Origin: Halorientalis sp. LT38
GTDB lineage: Archaea > Halobacteriota > Halobacteria > Halobacteriales > Haloarculaceae
Reading direction: 5' to 3'
DNA length: 64,000 nucleotides
Assembly: GCF_037031225.1 (NCBI RefSeq)
Contig: NZ_JAYEZN010000001.1
Span: forward strand, 1,798,001-1,862,000
The translations under genes were made by a program, and so were the position numbers. Of this stretch, positions 8,887 through 17,599 are shown one piece after another. The notes under the pieces were generated by a model. The model worked only from the letters and a program-made list of their open reading frames with translations, was not told the DNA's origin and ran no database searches. Each line of letters opens with the position of its first letter. Positions within the stretch are counted from its first letter, which is position 1.

Positions 8887-11800
8887 ATGTCGGACGAATC
8901 GGTGGGTGCGGGGGCTCCAGACGCGGGATGGCGGGCGGATGGAGCCCTCGCGGGCGCGCTGGCACGGACCGTCGAGGGAGCGTGTTTTCGACTCGATGCG
9001 GAGCGACGGCTCCGCGCTGTCACTGAGGAACTGGTCACGCTGACCGGTCGGTCGCGGGAGGAACTGCTCGGCGAACACGTCTCGGTCCTGTTCGAGCCGC
9101 CGGACGAGGCGCGACTGGAGATCGCCCTGCGTCGACTGGAGGCCGGCGAGGCGGTCGTGAAGTCGATCGCGGTGCGGATCACCGCTGACGGGGAGGCCAT
9201 CCCGTGTTCACTCAGGCTGGGGCGAGTCGATCCGAACGCCGAGTCGTCGGAGGTCGTCGGCGTGATCCGGACCCGGGCGACCCCCAAGACCGAGGACGGT
9301 TCGACCGACGAGCGCAGCGAGCAGGCCCGCCGACTCGAGCGGGAACGAGACCTCTTCGAGCAGGTGCTCGACGCCGCGCCGATCGACATCAAGGTCGTCG
9401 ACCGGGACGGCGAGGTGATTCGGACGAACGCGCAACGGGAGATCCGGGAGTTTGCGGACGTCACCGACTACGACATATACACCGTCGATGGCGAGCCGAT
9501 ACCCGTCGCGGAGCGGCCGTCTCGGCGGGTCTTCGAGACCGGCGAGCCGGTGTACGACGAGGAGGTGTGCGTCGACCGTCCCGACGGCGACCGCCGGTAC
9601 ATTTCGGTCTCCGCCGTCCCGCTGACCGACGACGACGGCGAGGTCGACCGGGCCGTCGTCACCGTCGAGGACGTCACGCATCTGAAAGCGCAGGCCCGCC
9701 GGCTCGAACGCCAGCGCGACGCCGTCGAGGCCGAGCTCGAGGGCGTGTACGACCGGGTCACGGACGCCTTCTTCGCGCTAGACTGCGAGTGGCGGTTCAC
9801 CCACGTCAACGACCGGACCGCGGAGGTGTTCGGCCGCCCGGCCGAGGAGATGATCGGCGAGCACATCTGGACGCGGTTCGACGAACTCGCCGGGACGGAC
9901 TTCCAGGCGGAGTACGAACGGGCCATGGAGACCCAGGAGCAGGTGAGCTTCGAGGCGTACTTCGAACCCCAGGAGGCGTGGTACGCGGTCGAGGCCTACC
10001 CGTCGGACTCGGGGCTGTCGGTCTACTTCAGGGACGTGACCGAGCGCAAAGAGCGCGAGCGGGCGCTGGCCGAGTCCCGGCGTCGATACCGGGGCCTGGT
10101 CGAGAACTTCCCCAACGGCGTGGTCACCCTGTTCGACGAGGAGATGCGCATCCTGGTCGCGGGCGGTGAGGGGTTCGCGGGCTACCCCTTCGAGGCCGAA
10201 GACATCGAGGGCGAGCGGCTCGAGGACGCCGCGCCGTCGGAACTCTACGAACAGGTCAACCCCCACTACGAGGCCGTACTCGACGGCGAGGAGCGGAGCT
10301 TCGAGGTGACGTTCGGGGAGCGGACGCTCCAGTTCCACTCTGTCCCGATCCGCGACGACGAGGGCCGGGTCACCGCGGGAATGGGGATGTCACAGGACGT
10401 CACCGAGCAGCACCGCCGGGAGCGGGAACTGCAGACGCGGGTCCGCCAGCAGTCGGCCGTCACGGGACTCGGCCAGCGAGCCCTCGAAGCGGACGACCTC
10501 GACGCCCTGTTCTCGACCGCCGTGTCGGCCATCGCGGCGACGCTCGACACCGACTCCTGCAAGGTGCTCGACCTGACGGCCGAGGGCGACGAGTTACTGT
10601 TGCGGGCCGGCGTCGGCTGGCGCGACGAGCTGGTCGGGCAGGCGACGGTGGGCACCGATCGCGACTCGCAGGCGGGGTACACGCTCCTGTCCAAGGAGCC
10701 GGTCGTCGTCCAGGACCTCACGACCGAGGACCGGTTCACGGGGCCGGAACTGCTCTCCTCACACGACGTCAGGAGCGGCGTGAGCGTCGTCATCGGCACG
10801 CCGCAGGACCCCTGGGGCGTGCTGGCCGCCCACGACAGCGAGGCCAGGGAGTTCAGCCGACAGGACGTCGAATTCGTCCAGGCGATGGCGAACATCCTCA
10901 CGACGGCCGTCGAGCGCATCGAACAGGAAGGGGAACTGCGCCGCCAGCGCGAACAGCTCGCGGCGCTGAACCGCCTGAACGAGATCAGCCGGGACATCAT
11001 CCGCGCGCTCCTCCAGCAGTCGACCCGCGAGGAGGTCGAACAGCTGGTCTGTGACCGCCTGGCCGACTCCGACTCCTACGCCTTCGCCTGGGTCGGCGCG
11101 CTGGACGAGCAGAGCGAAGAGGTGGTCGTCGAGACCGAGGCCGGCGTGACCGACTACCTCGACGACGCGACCATCAGGATCGACGACAGCGACGCGGCAC
11201 AGGGGCCGACGGGCAAGGCCTTCAAGACGGGCGAGTTCCAGGCCTCCCGGAACGTCCTGGAAGACCCCGACTACGCGCGGTGGCGCGACCGGGGCAAGGA
11301 GTACGGCTACCGCTCGTCAGCGGCCGTACCCATCAGCCACGAGAACACCATCTACGGCGTGTTGAACGTCTATACCGAGCGAGTCGACGCGTTCGACACC
11401 GAGGAGCGGGCAGTGCTCCGCGGCCTGGGCGAGGTGATGGGCCACGCCATCAACGCCATCGAGCGCGAGCGACTGCTGATGAGCGACGAGGTCACCGAAG
11501 TCGAGATCCGCCTCCAGTCGCTCTTCGATGACCTGGACATCGAGGCGGACGTCACGGGGTCGATCACCATCTCGGAGACGATTCCGACCGGCGACGGGGC
11601 CTACCTCGCCTACGGGACCGCGACCGAGGCCGCCCAGCCGGCGCTCGAAGCGCTCGTCGAGCGAGAGACGGACTGGGGCGACCTCACCTACCTCGAGAGT
11701 GACGCTGGCGACCGCCGGTTCGAGGTCGTCCTCGAGGACCCCCCGATCCTGCGGGTGCTGAGTTCCCACGGCGGCCACCTCGACCGGGTCCGGATCAGTG

Positions 11801-12159
11801 ACGGCGACGTGTTTCTGACCATGGAACTCCCGCCCGACGCGCCGGTCCGGGCGGTCGTCGACGGGGTGGAATCGGTGTACTCCGACGCGGAGATGCTGGC
11901 CCAGCGCCGGACGACCCACAGCGGACGGACGGGCGGCCGAGCCGGTTTCGACCTCGAAGCCCTCCTCACCGACCGACAGGCCGCCGCCGTGGAGGCGGCC
12001 TACCACGCCGGCTTCTTCGAGTGGCCCCGCGAGCGCACCGGCGAGGAGGTCGCGGCGTCACTGGGGATCGCACCGCCCACCTTCCACCAGCACCTCCGGA
12101 CCGCCCAGCGCCACGTCTTCGAGGCCCTGCTCGAGGACGACGAGCAGGACCAGCCCTGA
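8887..12159 (+). CDS. multi-PAS/GAF bacterio-opsin-activator-type regulator
   Basis: A 1090-residue cytoplasmic sensor-regulator of the haloarchaeal Bat type. In order: four PAS-like domains (about residues 20-130, 150-265, 285-390, 395-510; the second and third end in VTVEDVTHLKAQ and VYFRDVTERKER), a GAF domain about 520-670 (ending in VLAAHDSEAREFSRQDVEFV), a second GAF about 690-860 (SSAAVPISHENTIYGVLNVY), the bacterio-opsin activator domain about 870-1010, and an HTH_10 helix-turn-helix at the C terminus (GEEVAASLGIAPPTFHQHLRTAQ). No transmembrane segment or kinase domain is present, so signal sensing is coupled directly to DNA binding. The ATG at 8887 is placed by the PAS domain; the frame upstream is antisense or out-of-frame to the glycosylase gene. 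Target genes are unknown. Confidence 0.9.
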   Translation: MSDESVGAGAPDAGWRADGALAGALARTVEGACFRLDAERRLRAVTEELVTLTGRSREELLGEHVSVLFEPPDEARLEIALRRLEAGEAVVKSIAVRITADGEAIPCSLRLGRVDPNAESSEVVGVIRTRATPKTEDGSTDERSEQARRLERERDLFEQVLDAAPIDIKVVDRDGEVIRTNAQREIREFADVTDYDIYTVDGEPIPVAERPSRRVFETGEPVYDEEVCVDRPDGDRRYISVSAVPLTDDDGEVDRAVVTVEDVTHLKAQARRLERQRDAVEAELEGVYDRVTDAFFALDCEWRFTHVNDRTAEVFGRPAEEMIGEHIWTRFDELAGTDFQAEYERAMETQEQVSFEAYFEPQEAWYAVEAYPSDSGLSVYFRDVTERKERERALAESRRRYRGLVENFPNGVVTLFDEEMRILVAGGEGFAGYPFEAEDIEGERLEDAAPSELYEQVNPHYEAVLDGEERSFEVTFGERTLQFHSVPIRDDEGRVTAGMGMSQDVTEQHRRERELQTRVRQQSAVTGLGQRALEADDLDALFSTAVSAIAATLDTDSCKVLDLTAEGDELLLRAGVGWRDELVGQATVGTDRDSQAGYTLLSKEPVVVQDLTTEDRFTGPELLSSHDVRSGVSVVIGTPQDPWGVLAAHDSEAREFSRQDVEFVQAMANILTTAVERIEQEGELRRQREQLAALNRLNEISRDIIRALLQQSTREEVEQLVCDRLADSDSYAFAWVGALDEQSEEVVVETEAGVTDYLDDATIRIDDSDAAQGPTGKAFKTGEFQASRNVLEDPDYARWRDRGKEYGYRSSAAVPISHENTIYGVLNVYTERVDAFDTEERAVLRGLGEVMGHAINAIERERLLMSDEVTEVEIRLQSLFDDLDIEADVTGSITISETIPTGDGAYLAYGTATEAAQPALEALVERETDWGDLTYLESDAGDRRFEVVLEDPPILRVLSSHGGHLDRVRISDGDVFLTMELPPDAPVRAVVDGVESVYSDAEMLAQRRTTHSGRTGGRAGFDLEALLTDRQAAAVEAAYHAGFFEWPRERTGEEVAASLGIAPPTFHQHLRTAQRHVFEALLEDDEQDQP

Positions 12160-12165
12160 TCGACC

Positions 12166-13110
12166 TCAGGCGTCGGCGCGTTCGTCGAGTTCCACTCGGA
12201 GGGTCGCGAGCAGCGTCTCCAGGGTCGCCCCCTCCCGCTCGAACGCCCGGAGGCGGTCGGTCACCGCCGGATCCAGCGGCGGGCCCCGGAGCACGAAGGC
12301 GCCGCCGGTGGCGGTCGCCCGGAGGACCCAGCGCGCGACCGAGGCGACCGGGCCCCACCCGGCGTCGGCGAGCACGACGGCGATCCGCCACGCGTATTCG
12401 CGACCGCCCGTGATGGCCGCGAGCGAGAGCCGCTCGTCCAGGCGACCCAGCGCCACGTCGACGTCGGCGACGCCGGCCGCGTAGGTCTCCGCCAGGATCT
12501 CCTGCTGGACGTCGACCAGGCGAGCCAGCACCCCGTCGACGGCGCGGTGGTCGTCGCGTCTGGCAGCCCGGTCCGGGTCGATCCCCACGTCGGCGAGCGT
12601 CAGCGCCAGGTCGTAGTTGATGTGCGCGTTAATTCCCAGGAAGGCATCCTGGCTCGCCAGGGCGTCGCCCCGGAGCGCGGTCCCGAAGGCGACCCGCCAC
12701 GGGTCGGGGACGGCACCGACCTCGCCGCGCTCGAAGGCGAGGAAGGCCCGCCGGTAGTAGTTCGCGAACGTCGTCGTGTAGGTCCGCATCCACGCCGGGT
12801 CCGCGAAGTACCCGTCCGCGATCCGGGCGCGGATCCGTTCCGTCATGCGCGTGTAGACCGTGAGGAACACCGCCCGGCGGTCGCCGCGGTCGGCGAGACG
12901 CGCCTCCAGTTCACGCAGGCGCTCGGCCGCGTCCTCGACCGAGTCGTACGGCTCCCGGACGACCGACACGAGCGCCGGATCGGGCTCGGAGGGTGGCTCG
13001 AACTGGCGCACGTCCCGCCGGAGCGCGAGCGCCATCTCGCGGAGTCGGCGGGGAGTCAGGAGACGGGCGGCGTCGCCGGCGGCCGCGAGCGAGCGTACCG
13101 GGGTACTCAT
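12166..13110 (-). CDS. DUF5995-like conserved protein
   Basis: A 314-residue, mostly helical soluble protein that resembles the DUF5995 family, based on the conserved segment DAFLGINAHINYDLALTLAD and the overall helix pattern. The N-A-H-I-N-x-D core looks like a possible metal or substrate site, but no activity is known to me. The ATG at 13110 is preferred to the alternative at 13161 because the intervening residues are Arg/Pro-rich and look untranslated. It lies head-to-tail after a FAD monooxygenase gene (gap about 80 bases) on the same strand, and its end almost touches the Bat-type regulator. The neighbourhood with a terpene-synthase-like gene raises the possibility of a shared pathway; this is inference only. 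Confidence 0.72.
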   Translation of the reverse strand: MSTPVRSLAAAGDAARLLTPRRLREMALALRRDVRQFEPPSEPDPALVSVVREPYDSVEDAAERLRELEARLADRGDRRAVFLTVYTRMTERIRARIADGYFADPAWMRTYTTTFANYYRRAFLAFERGEVGAVPDPWRVAFGTALRGDALASQDAFLGINAHINYDLALTLADVGIDPDRAARRDDHRAVDGVLARLVDVQQEILAETYAAGVADVDVALGRLDERLSLAAITGGREYAWRIAVVLADAGWGPVASVARWVLRATATGGAFVLRGPPLDPAVTDRLRAFEREGATLETLLATLRVELDERADA

Positions 13111-13191
13111 CGGCGAACCATCACGGCGCCGAGAGATAGCTGTGGCGGGACGTCCCGGCACCGCGGGACGACGCCGTTTCCGCCCCGTGAT

Positions 13192-14541
13192 CTACCGCGA
13201 GAGGAACACGCGGCGGAGGATTCCGGGCCGTGCCAGCGTCGTGGGTGGCTCGTTCAGCATGAGGACGTTCGAGAGGTGGGTCGCGACGACGGGGTCCGTG
13301 TGCGCGGTCCGGATCAGCCGGGAGAGCAACGGGTTGACGAGCCGCGTCCCGAACGGTCTGTCACCCTCGGCCTGCGGGAACTGGAAGTCGGCGCCGACCG
13401 TCAGCCGCCAGACGGTGTCGACGAGGTCCCCCACGCCGTCGAAGAAGCGGGCGGCCAGGTCGTCGAGCCCGCCCGTCGCGAGGGCGTGGTGGAGGTGGAG
13501 ACTCTGCAGTGCGGCCACGGTCATCCCCTGCCCGTAGATCGGGTTGACACTGGCGACGCCGTCGCCGAGGACGACCAGCCCGTCCGGGAACCGGTCGAGC
13601 GCCTCGTACCGGCGGCGGCGGTTGGCGGGGAACGGGTACCGGTGTGCCGCCGCCTCGATCCAGGGGCGATCCGAGAGCACGGCCGCAATATCGGGAACCG
13701 GGAGGTCGGCCGCGTACGCCTCGAACTCGTCGGGATTGGTCGGCGGGTCGTCACCGTGGACGCCGATGAGCGTCACCGTCCAGCGGTCGTTCTCGACGGG
13801 GACGACCGTCGCTCCCCGGGTCCGCGGGTGCGAGGGCGGGACCAGGAATCCGCGGCGGTCGTCCGGCGGGCGCTCGACGGTGACGGTGGCGTAGCCCACG
13901 TCGACCAGGACCTCGCTGACCGGCGGGGGCGCGTAGCCGTGGTCGTCGAGCCAGTCGGGCGTTCGAGACGTGCGACCGGTCGCGTCGACGACCAGCTCGG
14001 CGTCCAGTTCGACCTTTTCGCCCGCGTGGGTCTCGGCCGCGACCCCCGTCACGCGCCGGCCGGCGTCGTCGGTGCGATAGTCGGTGACTCGGTGGCGATC
14101 CCGGAGAGTGATCGACGGTCGCTCGGCGACGTTGCGGCGCAGGACCGCCTCCAGCAGCGGCCGACTCGCACAGAGCAGCGACGGGGGCTCGTCGGGTGCG
14201 GTGACGAACCCGCCCTCGTCGTAGTAGGCGAGGTCGCGCCCGACGTCGACCTGGAGTCCACCGGCGTCCCGGACGTCGGCGGTCAGCCCCGGAAACAGGT
14301 CCTCGAGCGTGCGTTGGCCGGCCTCCAGCAACACGTGGACGTGATCGGCCTGGGGGACGTTCCGGCGGGCGACCGGTTCGGACGGGAGCGGGTCGCGCTC
14401 GACGACGACGACGCGCTCGAAGGCGTCGGCGAGGACGCGGGCCGCGATCAGCCCGGCGATGCTCCCGCCGACGACCACGGCCCGCTGGCCGACGGCGCCG
14501 GGGGCGTCGCCGTCGTACGGGGGCGTCGTCGCGAGCGTCAT
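13192..14541 (-). CDS. FAD-dependent monooxygenase/oxidoreductase
   Basis: A 449-residue flavoprotein of the aromatic-hydroxylase/geranylgeranyl-reductase fold. The N terminus has the dinucleotide-binding motif VVVGGSIAGLIAARVL followed by VVVVERD; the middle has ELVVDATGRTSRTP; the C-terminal FAD contact is LVVLGDGVASVNPIYGQGM. A VPQADHVHVLLEAG segment after the first strand is typical of a subgroup I know mainly from actinobacterial secondary metabolism. The Leu/Arg-rich C-terminal tail has no clear membrane helix. It is followed by the DUF5995-like gene on the same strand and lies 1.7 kb from a terpene-synthase-like gene. Substrate unknown; a lipid or terpenoid is plausible. Confidence 0.82.
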   Translation of the reverse strand: MTLATTPPYDGDAPGAVGQRAVVVGGSIAGLIAARVLADAFERVVVVERDPLPSEPVARRNVPQADHVHVLLEAGQRTLEDLFPGLTADVRDAGGLQVDVGRDLAYYDEGGFVTAPDEPPSLLCASRPLLEAVLRRNVAERPSITLRDRHRVTDYRTDDAGRRVTGVAAETHAGEKVELDAELVVDATGRTSRTPDWLDDHGYAPPPVSEVLVDVGYATVTVERPPDDRRGFLVPPSHPRTRGATVVPVENDRWTVTLIGVHGDDPPTNPDEFEAYAADLPVPDIAAVLSDRPWIEAAAHRYPFPANRRRRYEALDRFPDGLVVLGDGVASVNPIYGQGMTVAALQSLHLHHALATGGLDDLAARFFDGVGDLVDTVWRLTVGADFQFPQAEGDRPFGTRLVNPLLSRLIRTAHTDPVVATHLSNVLMLNEPPTTLARPGILRRVFLSR

Positions 14542-14580
14542 AGACTGGGGGTCCGCTGGATCCGGTCGGTCATCCGTCCG

Positions 14581-15999
14581 TCACTCCTCGCCGTCCGTGT
14601 GGATCTCGAAGCGTGCCCCGCCCTCGGGGCCCGACGTCACCGAGATCGCCCAGCCGTGCGTGTCGGCGACCTGCTCGACGATGGCCAGGCCGAGTCCGGT
14701 GCTGTCGCTCGCCGACGAGTGCCCGATCTCGAACACCTGGTCGCGCTCCTCGGGCGGGATCCCGGGCCCGTCGTCCGCGACGTAGAACCCGGTGCCGTCG
14801 TCGAGGTCGCCGATCCAGACCTGGGCCCCGTCACCGCCGTATTCGAGCGCGTTCAACAGCAGGTTCTCCAGGAGCGAGTGGAGCCGTTCCGCGTTCGCCT
14901 CGATGGTGAGATCCGTGTCGACGGTCAGTTCGGCGTTGCCCTGCTCGACGCTGTCCCAGCACTCGCTGGCGACCGCGGCCAGCGATATCGACTCGGTCTC
15001 CGCGGACATCCGCTCGTGTTTGGCGAACTCCATCAGCTTCTCTATCATCTCGTCGACGCGGTCGACGGCCCGCGTCGCGCCCTCGAGGTGTTCGCTGTCG
15101 AAGTTCTCTTCCATCAGTTCGAGGCGCGTGTTGATGATGTCGAGCTGGTTTTTGACGTCGTGAGACATGAAGCTCGTGATGTTCTCGAGGCGCGCTTTCT
15201 GCTCTGAGAGCTGCTCGTCCCGTTCTTTCCGCTCCGTGATGTCCCGGACGTTGACGAGGATGCCGTCGATGAGGCGGTCTTCGAGGAGGCTGTGGCCCCG
15301 CACCTCGACCCAGCGCCAGGTCCCGTCCGCGTGTTTCGAGCGGAACTCGATCGTGTGTTCCTCGTCGGGGTTCTGGACGACTTCGGTGACCTTCAGCATC
15401 GCCTCGTCGCGGTCCGCCGGATGCACGAGATCGTAGGCGACCTCGCCGACGAGTTCCTCCGGCTCGTAGCCCAGCACCCGCGTGACCGACGGGGAGATGT
15501 ACTCGACTTCCCCCTGGGTGTTGACGACCATCACGTAGTCCGAGGCGTGTTCGAGGATCGTGCTGTACCACTCGGTCTGCTCTTCGACGGCCTTCTCCGC
15601 CCGGAACTGCGCCACCGCGTTCTCGACCCGGTTGAGCAAGACGGTGTACTGGTCCGTGCCGCCGCCTTTCTGCAGGTAGTCGGTGACGCCCGCCGAGATC
15701 GCGTCGCTGGCGATCTCCTCGCTGCCGCGGCCGGTAAAGAGGATGAAAGGGAGGTCCGGCCAGTCCTCGCGGACCGCCTGGAGGAACTCGATGCCGTTGC
15801 GCCCGGGCATGTTGTAGTCGCTGACCACGCAGTCGAACTCCTCGGCGGCGAGCCGTTCGAGGCCCTCTTCGGCGTCCCGCGCGACCGTCACCGCAACGTC
15901 CTCCCCCAGGCGCCGCAGCTGCTCCGCCGTCAGATCCCCGAAGGCAGAGTCGTCGTCGACGTGGAGCACGCGGATCTCCCCAGCCGAAGTGGCCTCCAT
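14581..15999 (-). CDS. response regulator-PAS-histidine kinase hybrid
   Basis: A soluble 472-residue hybrid sensor kinase. In order: receiver domain (about 8-125) with the acidic pair in VLHVDDD and phosphoacceptor aspartate 61 in VVSDYNMPG; PAS domain (about 145-260) ending DITERKERD; dimerisation helix with phospho-accepting histidine 280 in FMSHDVKNQLD; and an ATPase domain with NLLLNALEYG, VADDGPGIPPEE and STGLGLAIV. The start is set at 15999: a TATA-like element sits 24-32 bases upstream of that ATG, whereas the in-frame ATG at 16026 overlaps the element itself. Receiver-first kinases of this kind are common in haloarchaea. It sits between the FAD enzyme and the terpene-synthase-like gene, so it might control them, but no direct link is seen. 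Confidence 0.9.
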   Translation of the reverse strand: MEATSAGEIRVLHVDDDSAFGDLTAEQLRRLGEDVAVTVARDAEEGLERLAAEEFDCVVSDYNMPGRNGIEFLQAVREDWPDLPFILFTGRGSEEIASDAISAGVTDYLQKGGGTDQYTVLLNRVENAVAQFRAEKAVEEQTEWYSTILEHASDYVMVVNTQGEVEYISPSVTRVLGYEPEELVGEVAYDLVHPADRDEAMLKVTEVVQNPDEEHTIEFRSKHADGTWRWVEVRGHSLLEDRLIDGILVNVRDITERKERDEQLSEQKARLENITSFMSHDVKNQLDIINTRLELMEENFDSEHLEGATRAVDRVDEMIEKLMEFAKHERMSAETESISLAAVASECWDSVEQGNAELTVDTDLTIEANAERLHSLLENLLLNALEYGGDGAQVWIGDLDDGTGFYVADDGPGIPPEERDQVFEIGHSSASDSTGLGLAIVEQVADTHGWAISVTSGPEGGARFEIHTDGEE

Positions 16000-16022
16000 C
16001 GTTCCCGACAGTACGTCCTGCG

Positions 16023-16031
16023 ACATTTATA
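16023..16031 (-). promoter_or_regulatory. TATA box of the receiver-PAS-kinase gene
   Basis: On the minus strand the sequence reads gggtataaatg, centred about 28 bases before the ATG at 15999. This is the normal archaeal TATA-to-transcription-start distance, so the transcript is probably leaderless and starts at 15999. The ATG at 16026 lies inside the box. Confidence 0.6.
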
Positions 16032-16157
16032 CCCTCGTTCGGATTCGAACTGGAAAACGCCGGCGCCGACGCGACAGGCCCCCGAACCTCACCGGTTCTC
16101 GCTGCGTCGGTCGTCGCGTCCGGCGGTCAGCCGGTTCGACGCGTGAGCCGCTCGGGA

Positions 16158-16166
16158 GTATTAAGG
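16158..16166 (+). promoter_or_regulatory. TATA-like box of the terpene-synthase-like gene
   Basis: The AT-rich stretch agtattaag is centred about 29 bases before the ATG at 16191, in otherwise GC-rich sequence. This fits a leaderless haloarchaeal transcript and supports that start. Confidence 0.5.
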
Positions 16167-16190
16167 GTCTGATCGTTCTTCTGGTTCTAT

Positions 16191-17186
16191 ATGTCTACTC
16201 GGGGACAACGCATCGTCGCGGATCTCCAGCGCGAGGACGTCACCGATCTACTGACCGAGATCGACGCCTACGAACTGCCGCCAGTCCTCGAGCAACTCGT
16301 CGAGGACTACCAGGAGCTGGAGTACTCGCGCCCGCCCTTCATGTGGAAGTGGGTCCACAAACTCGCCCCCAAGAACACGCTCCCCTGCGTGGACGACGAG
16401 CACGTCGACCTCGTCCCGACCGACAAGACGATCGCGATCCTCTTCGTCACGCTGATCGACGACATCCTCGAGAAAGGCGGTGATCGGGCGACCTTCCGAC
16501 GACTCGCGCAGATCCCGTCGGACGCGGAAGAAGACGACGCCGAGGGTGGCGACTCCGACTACGTGGCGTTCACCCGGCGCGTGTGGGACACCCTGCTCGA
16601 CCGAATCCAGCGCGGCCCGCATTACGATACCTACGAAGGCATTTTTAGATACGACGTCGAGCAGGCGATCAACGCGGTGGAGTACAGCGACTTCGTCATC
16701 CGGAACCCGGAGCTGGCGACCGTCGACGACCTCGTCCGCTACGAGTCCCACAACATGGTCATGTTCGCGTACGCCGACCTGGACCTGATGCACACCACGG
16801 GCGGGATCAGCGACGACTACGCGACGCTCCGGGAGGCCATCTGGGAGGCCCAGTTGATGGCGCGGATCGGCAACTGGCTCAGCACCTGGGAGCGCGAACT
16901 CGCCGAGGGGGATTACAGCTCCGGCGTCGTCGTGTACGCGCTCGAAAACGACGTCATCGACCCGGCCGACCTCGACGCACTGGAGGCAGGGGAGGTCACC
17001 GCCGACGCGCTCGCCGAGCGGATCCGGGCCGCCGACGTCGAGGCGGAGTTCTTCGACCGCTGGGATCACCACTACCGACTGCTGGAGCAGCGCAACGACG
17101 ACCTCGAGACCATGGACCTGACGCCGTTCGTCGAGGGGATGGAGGAAGTGCTGCGGTACCACATGGCGAGTACGGGCCTCAAGTGA
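16191..17186 (+). CDS. class I terpene synthase-like protein
   Basis: A 331-residue all-helical protein that shows, at canonical spacing, the hallmarks of class I terpene cyclases: an aspartate-rich D-D-x-x-E motif at residues 90-94 (LIDDILEKGGD), a pyrophosphate-sensor arginine at 183 in LVRYESHNM, an NSE-type triad N228/T232/E236 in IGNWLSTWERE (45 residues after the arginine), and a C-terminal Arg-Tyr pair at 322-323. These bind the Mg2+ ions and diphosphate of a prenyl substrate. Length also fits bacterial cyclases. The second position of the NSE motif is Trp instead of the usual Asp. It lacks the second DD motif expected of a chain-elongating prenyltransferase. Product unknown. The start is supported by a TATA-like box about 29 bases upstream. 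Confidence 0.72.
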   Translation: MSTRGQRIVADLQREDVTDLLTEIDAYELPPVLEQLVEDYQELEYSRPPFMWKWVHKLAPKNTLPCVDDEHVDLVPTDKTIAILFVTLIDDILEKGGDRATFRRLAQIPSDAEEDDAEGGDSDYVAFTRRVWDTLLDRIQRGPHYDTYEGIFRYDVEQAINAVEYSDFVIRNPELATVDDLVRYESHNMVMFAYADLDLMHTTGGISDDYATLREAIWEAQLMARIGNWLSTWERELAEGDYSSGVVVYALENDVIDPADLDALEAGEVTADALAERIRAADVEAEFFDRWDHHYRLLEQRNDDLETMDLTPFVEGMEEVLRYHMASTGLK

Positions 17187-17237
17187 GAAGCGAGGGCGTT
17201 CGTCCGTCGTCGGTGCAGGGGGACGCGACGGTCCGGC

Positions 17238-17555
17238 TCAGGCGTCCTGTTCGTGGACCTGCTCCAGGACCGCCGACGCCGCGACGTCGACGACGCCCGC
17301 CGCCTCGAGCGTGTCGGCAAAGGCGTCACTCTCGTAGTACGCCAGGGCGTCCTCGAGGCGATCCGCGGCCACCTCCTGGAGGACGATCACCCGGTCCTCG
17401 TCGTCCACTGGTCGAAACGCTCGCGTGCCCAGCGAGCCGTGGGCCGCGCGTTCCGCGGCGTTTTCCTCGTGGTGGCGCTCCCAGCGGTCGTAGTCCTCGA
17501 TCTCGTGTTCCGCGTAGACGTATGGCACTGCCGGCGCTCCGTACGCCACGCTCAT
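17238..17555 (-). CDS. small ferredoxin-fold (dimeric alpha/beta-barrel-like) protein
   Basis: A 105-residue soluble protein. The beginning YVYAEHEIEDYDRWERHHEE, the middle strand DRVIVLQEV and the following helix LEDALAYYESDAFADTLEAAGV form the beta-alpha-beta pattern seen in dimeric alpha/beta-barrel proteins such as EthD/ABM-like or NIPSNAP-like families. The exact family is not recognised and no catalytic residue is evident. The ATG at 17555 is used; the longer open frame extending to 18485 runs antiparallel to real coding sequence of the permease in another frame. It is oriented with, and 44 bases downstream of, the permease gene. Confidence 0.68.
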   Translation of the reverse strand: MSVAYGAPAVPYVYAEHEIEDYDRWERHHEENAAERAAHGSLGTRAFRPVDDEDRVIVLQEVAADRLEDALAYYESDAFADTLEAAGVVDVAASAVLEQVHEQDA

Positions 17556-17599
17556 AGAGTCGCGGGTCTCGGTCGGTCGTGGACCTCCGGTGAGACGGT

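Noticed and set aside
12547-15207. Open frame of nearly 900 codons on the plus strand across the DUF5995, FAD and kinase genes
   Set aside because: Antisense to three genes that each have clear family motifs.
16030-16045. GGATTCGAAC, similar to the T-loop of a minus-strand tRNA
   Set aside because: No acceptor stem, anticodon arm or CCA-like end can be built around it; it lies in the promoter of the kinase gene.
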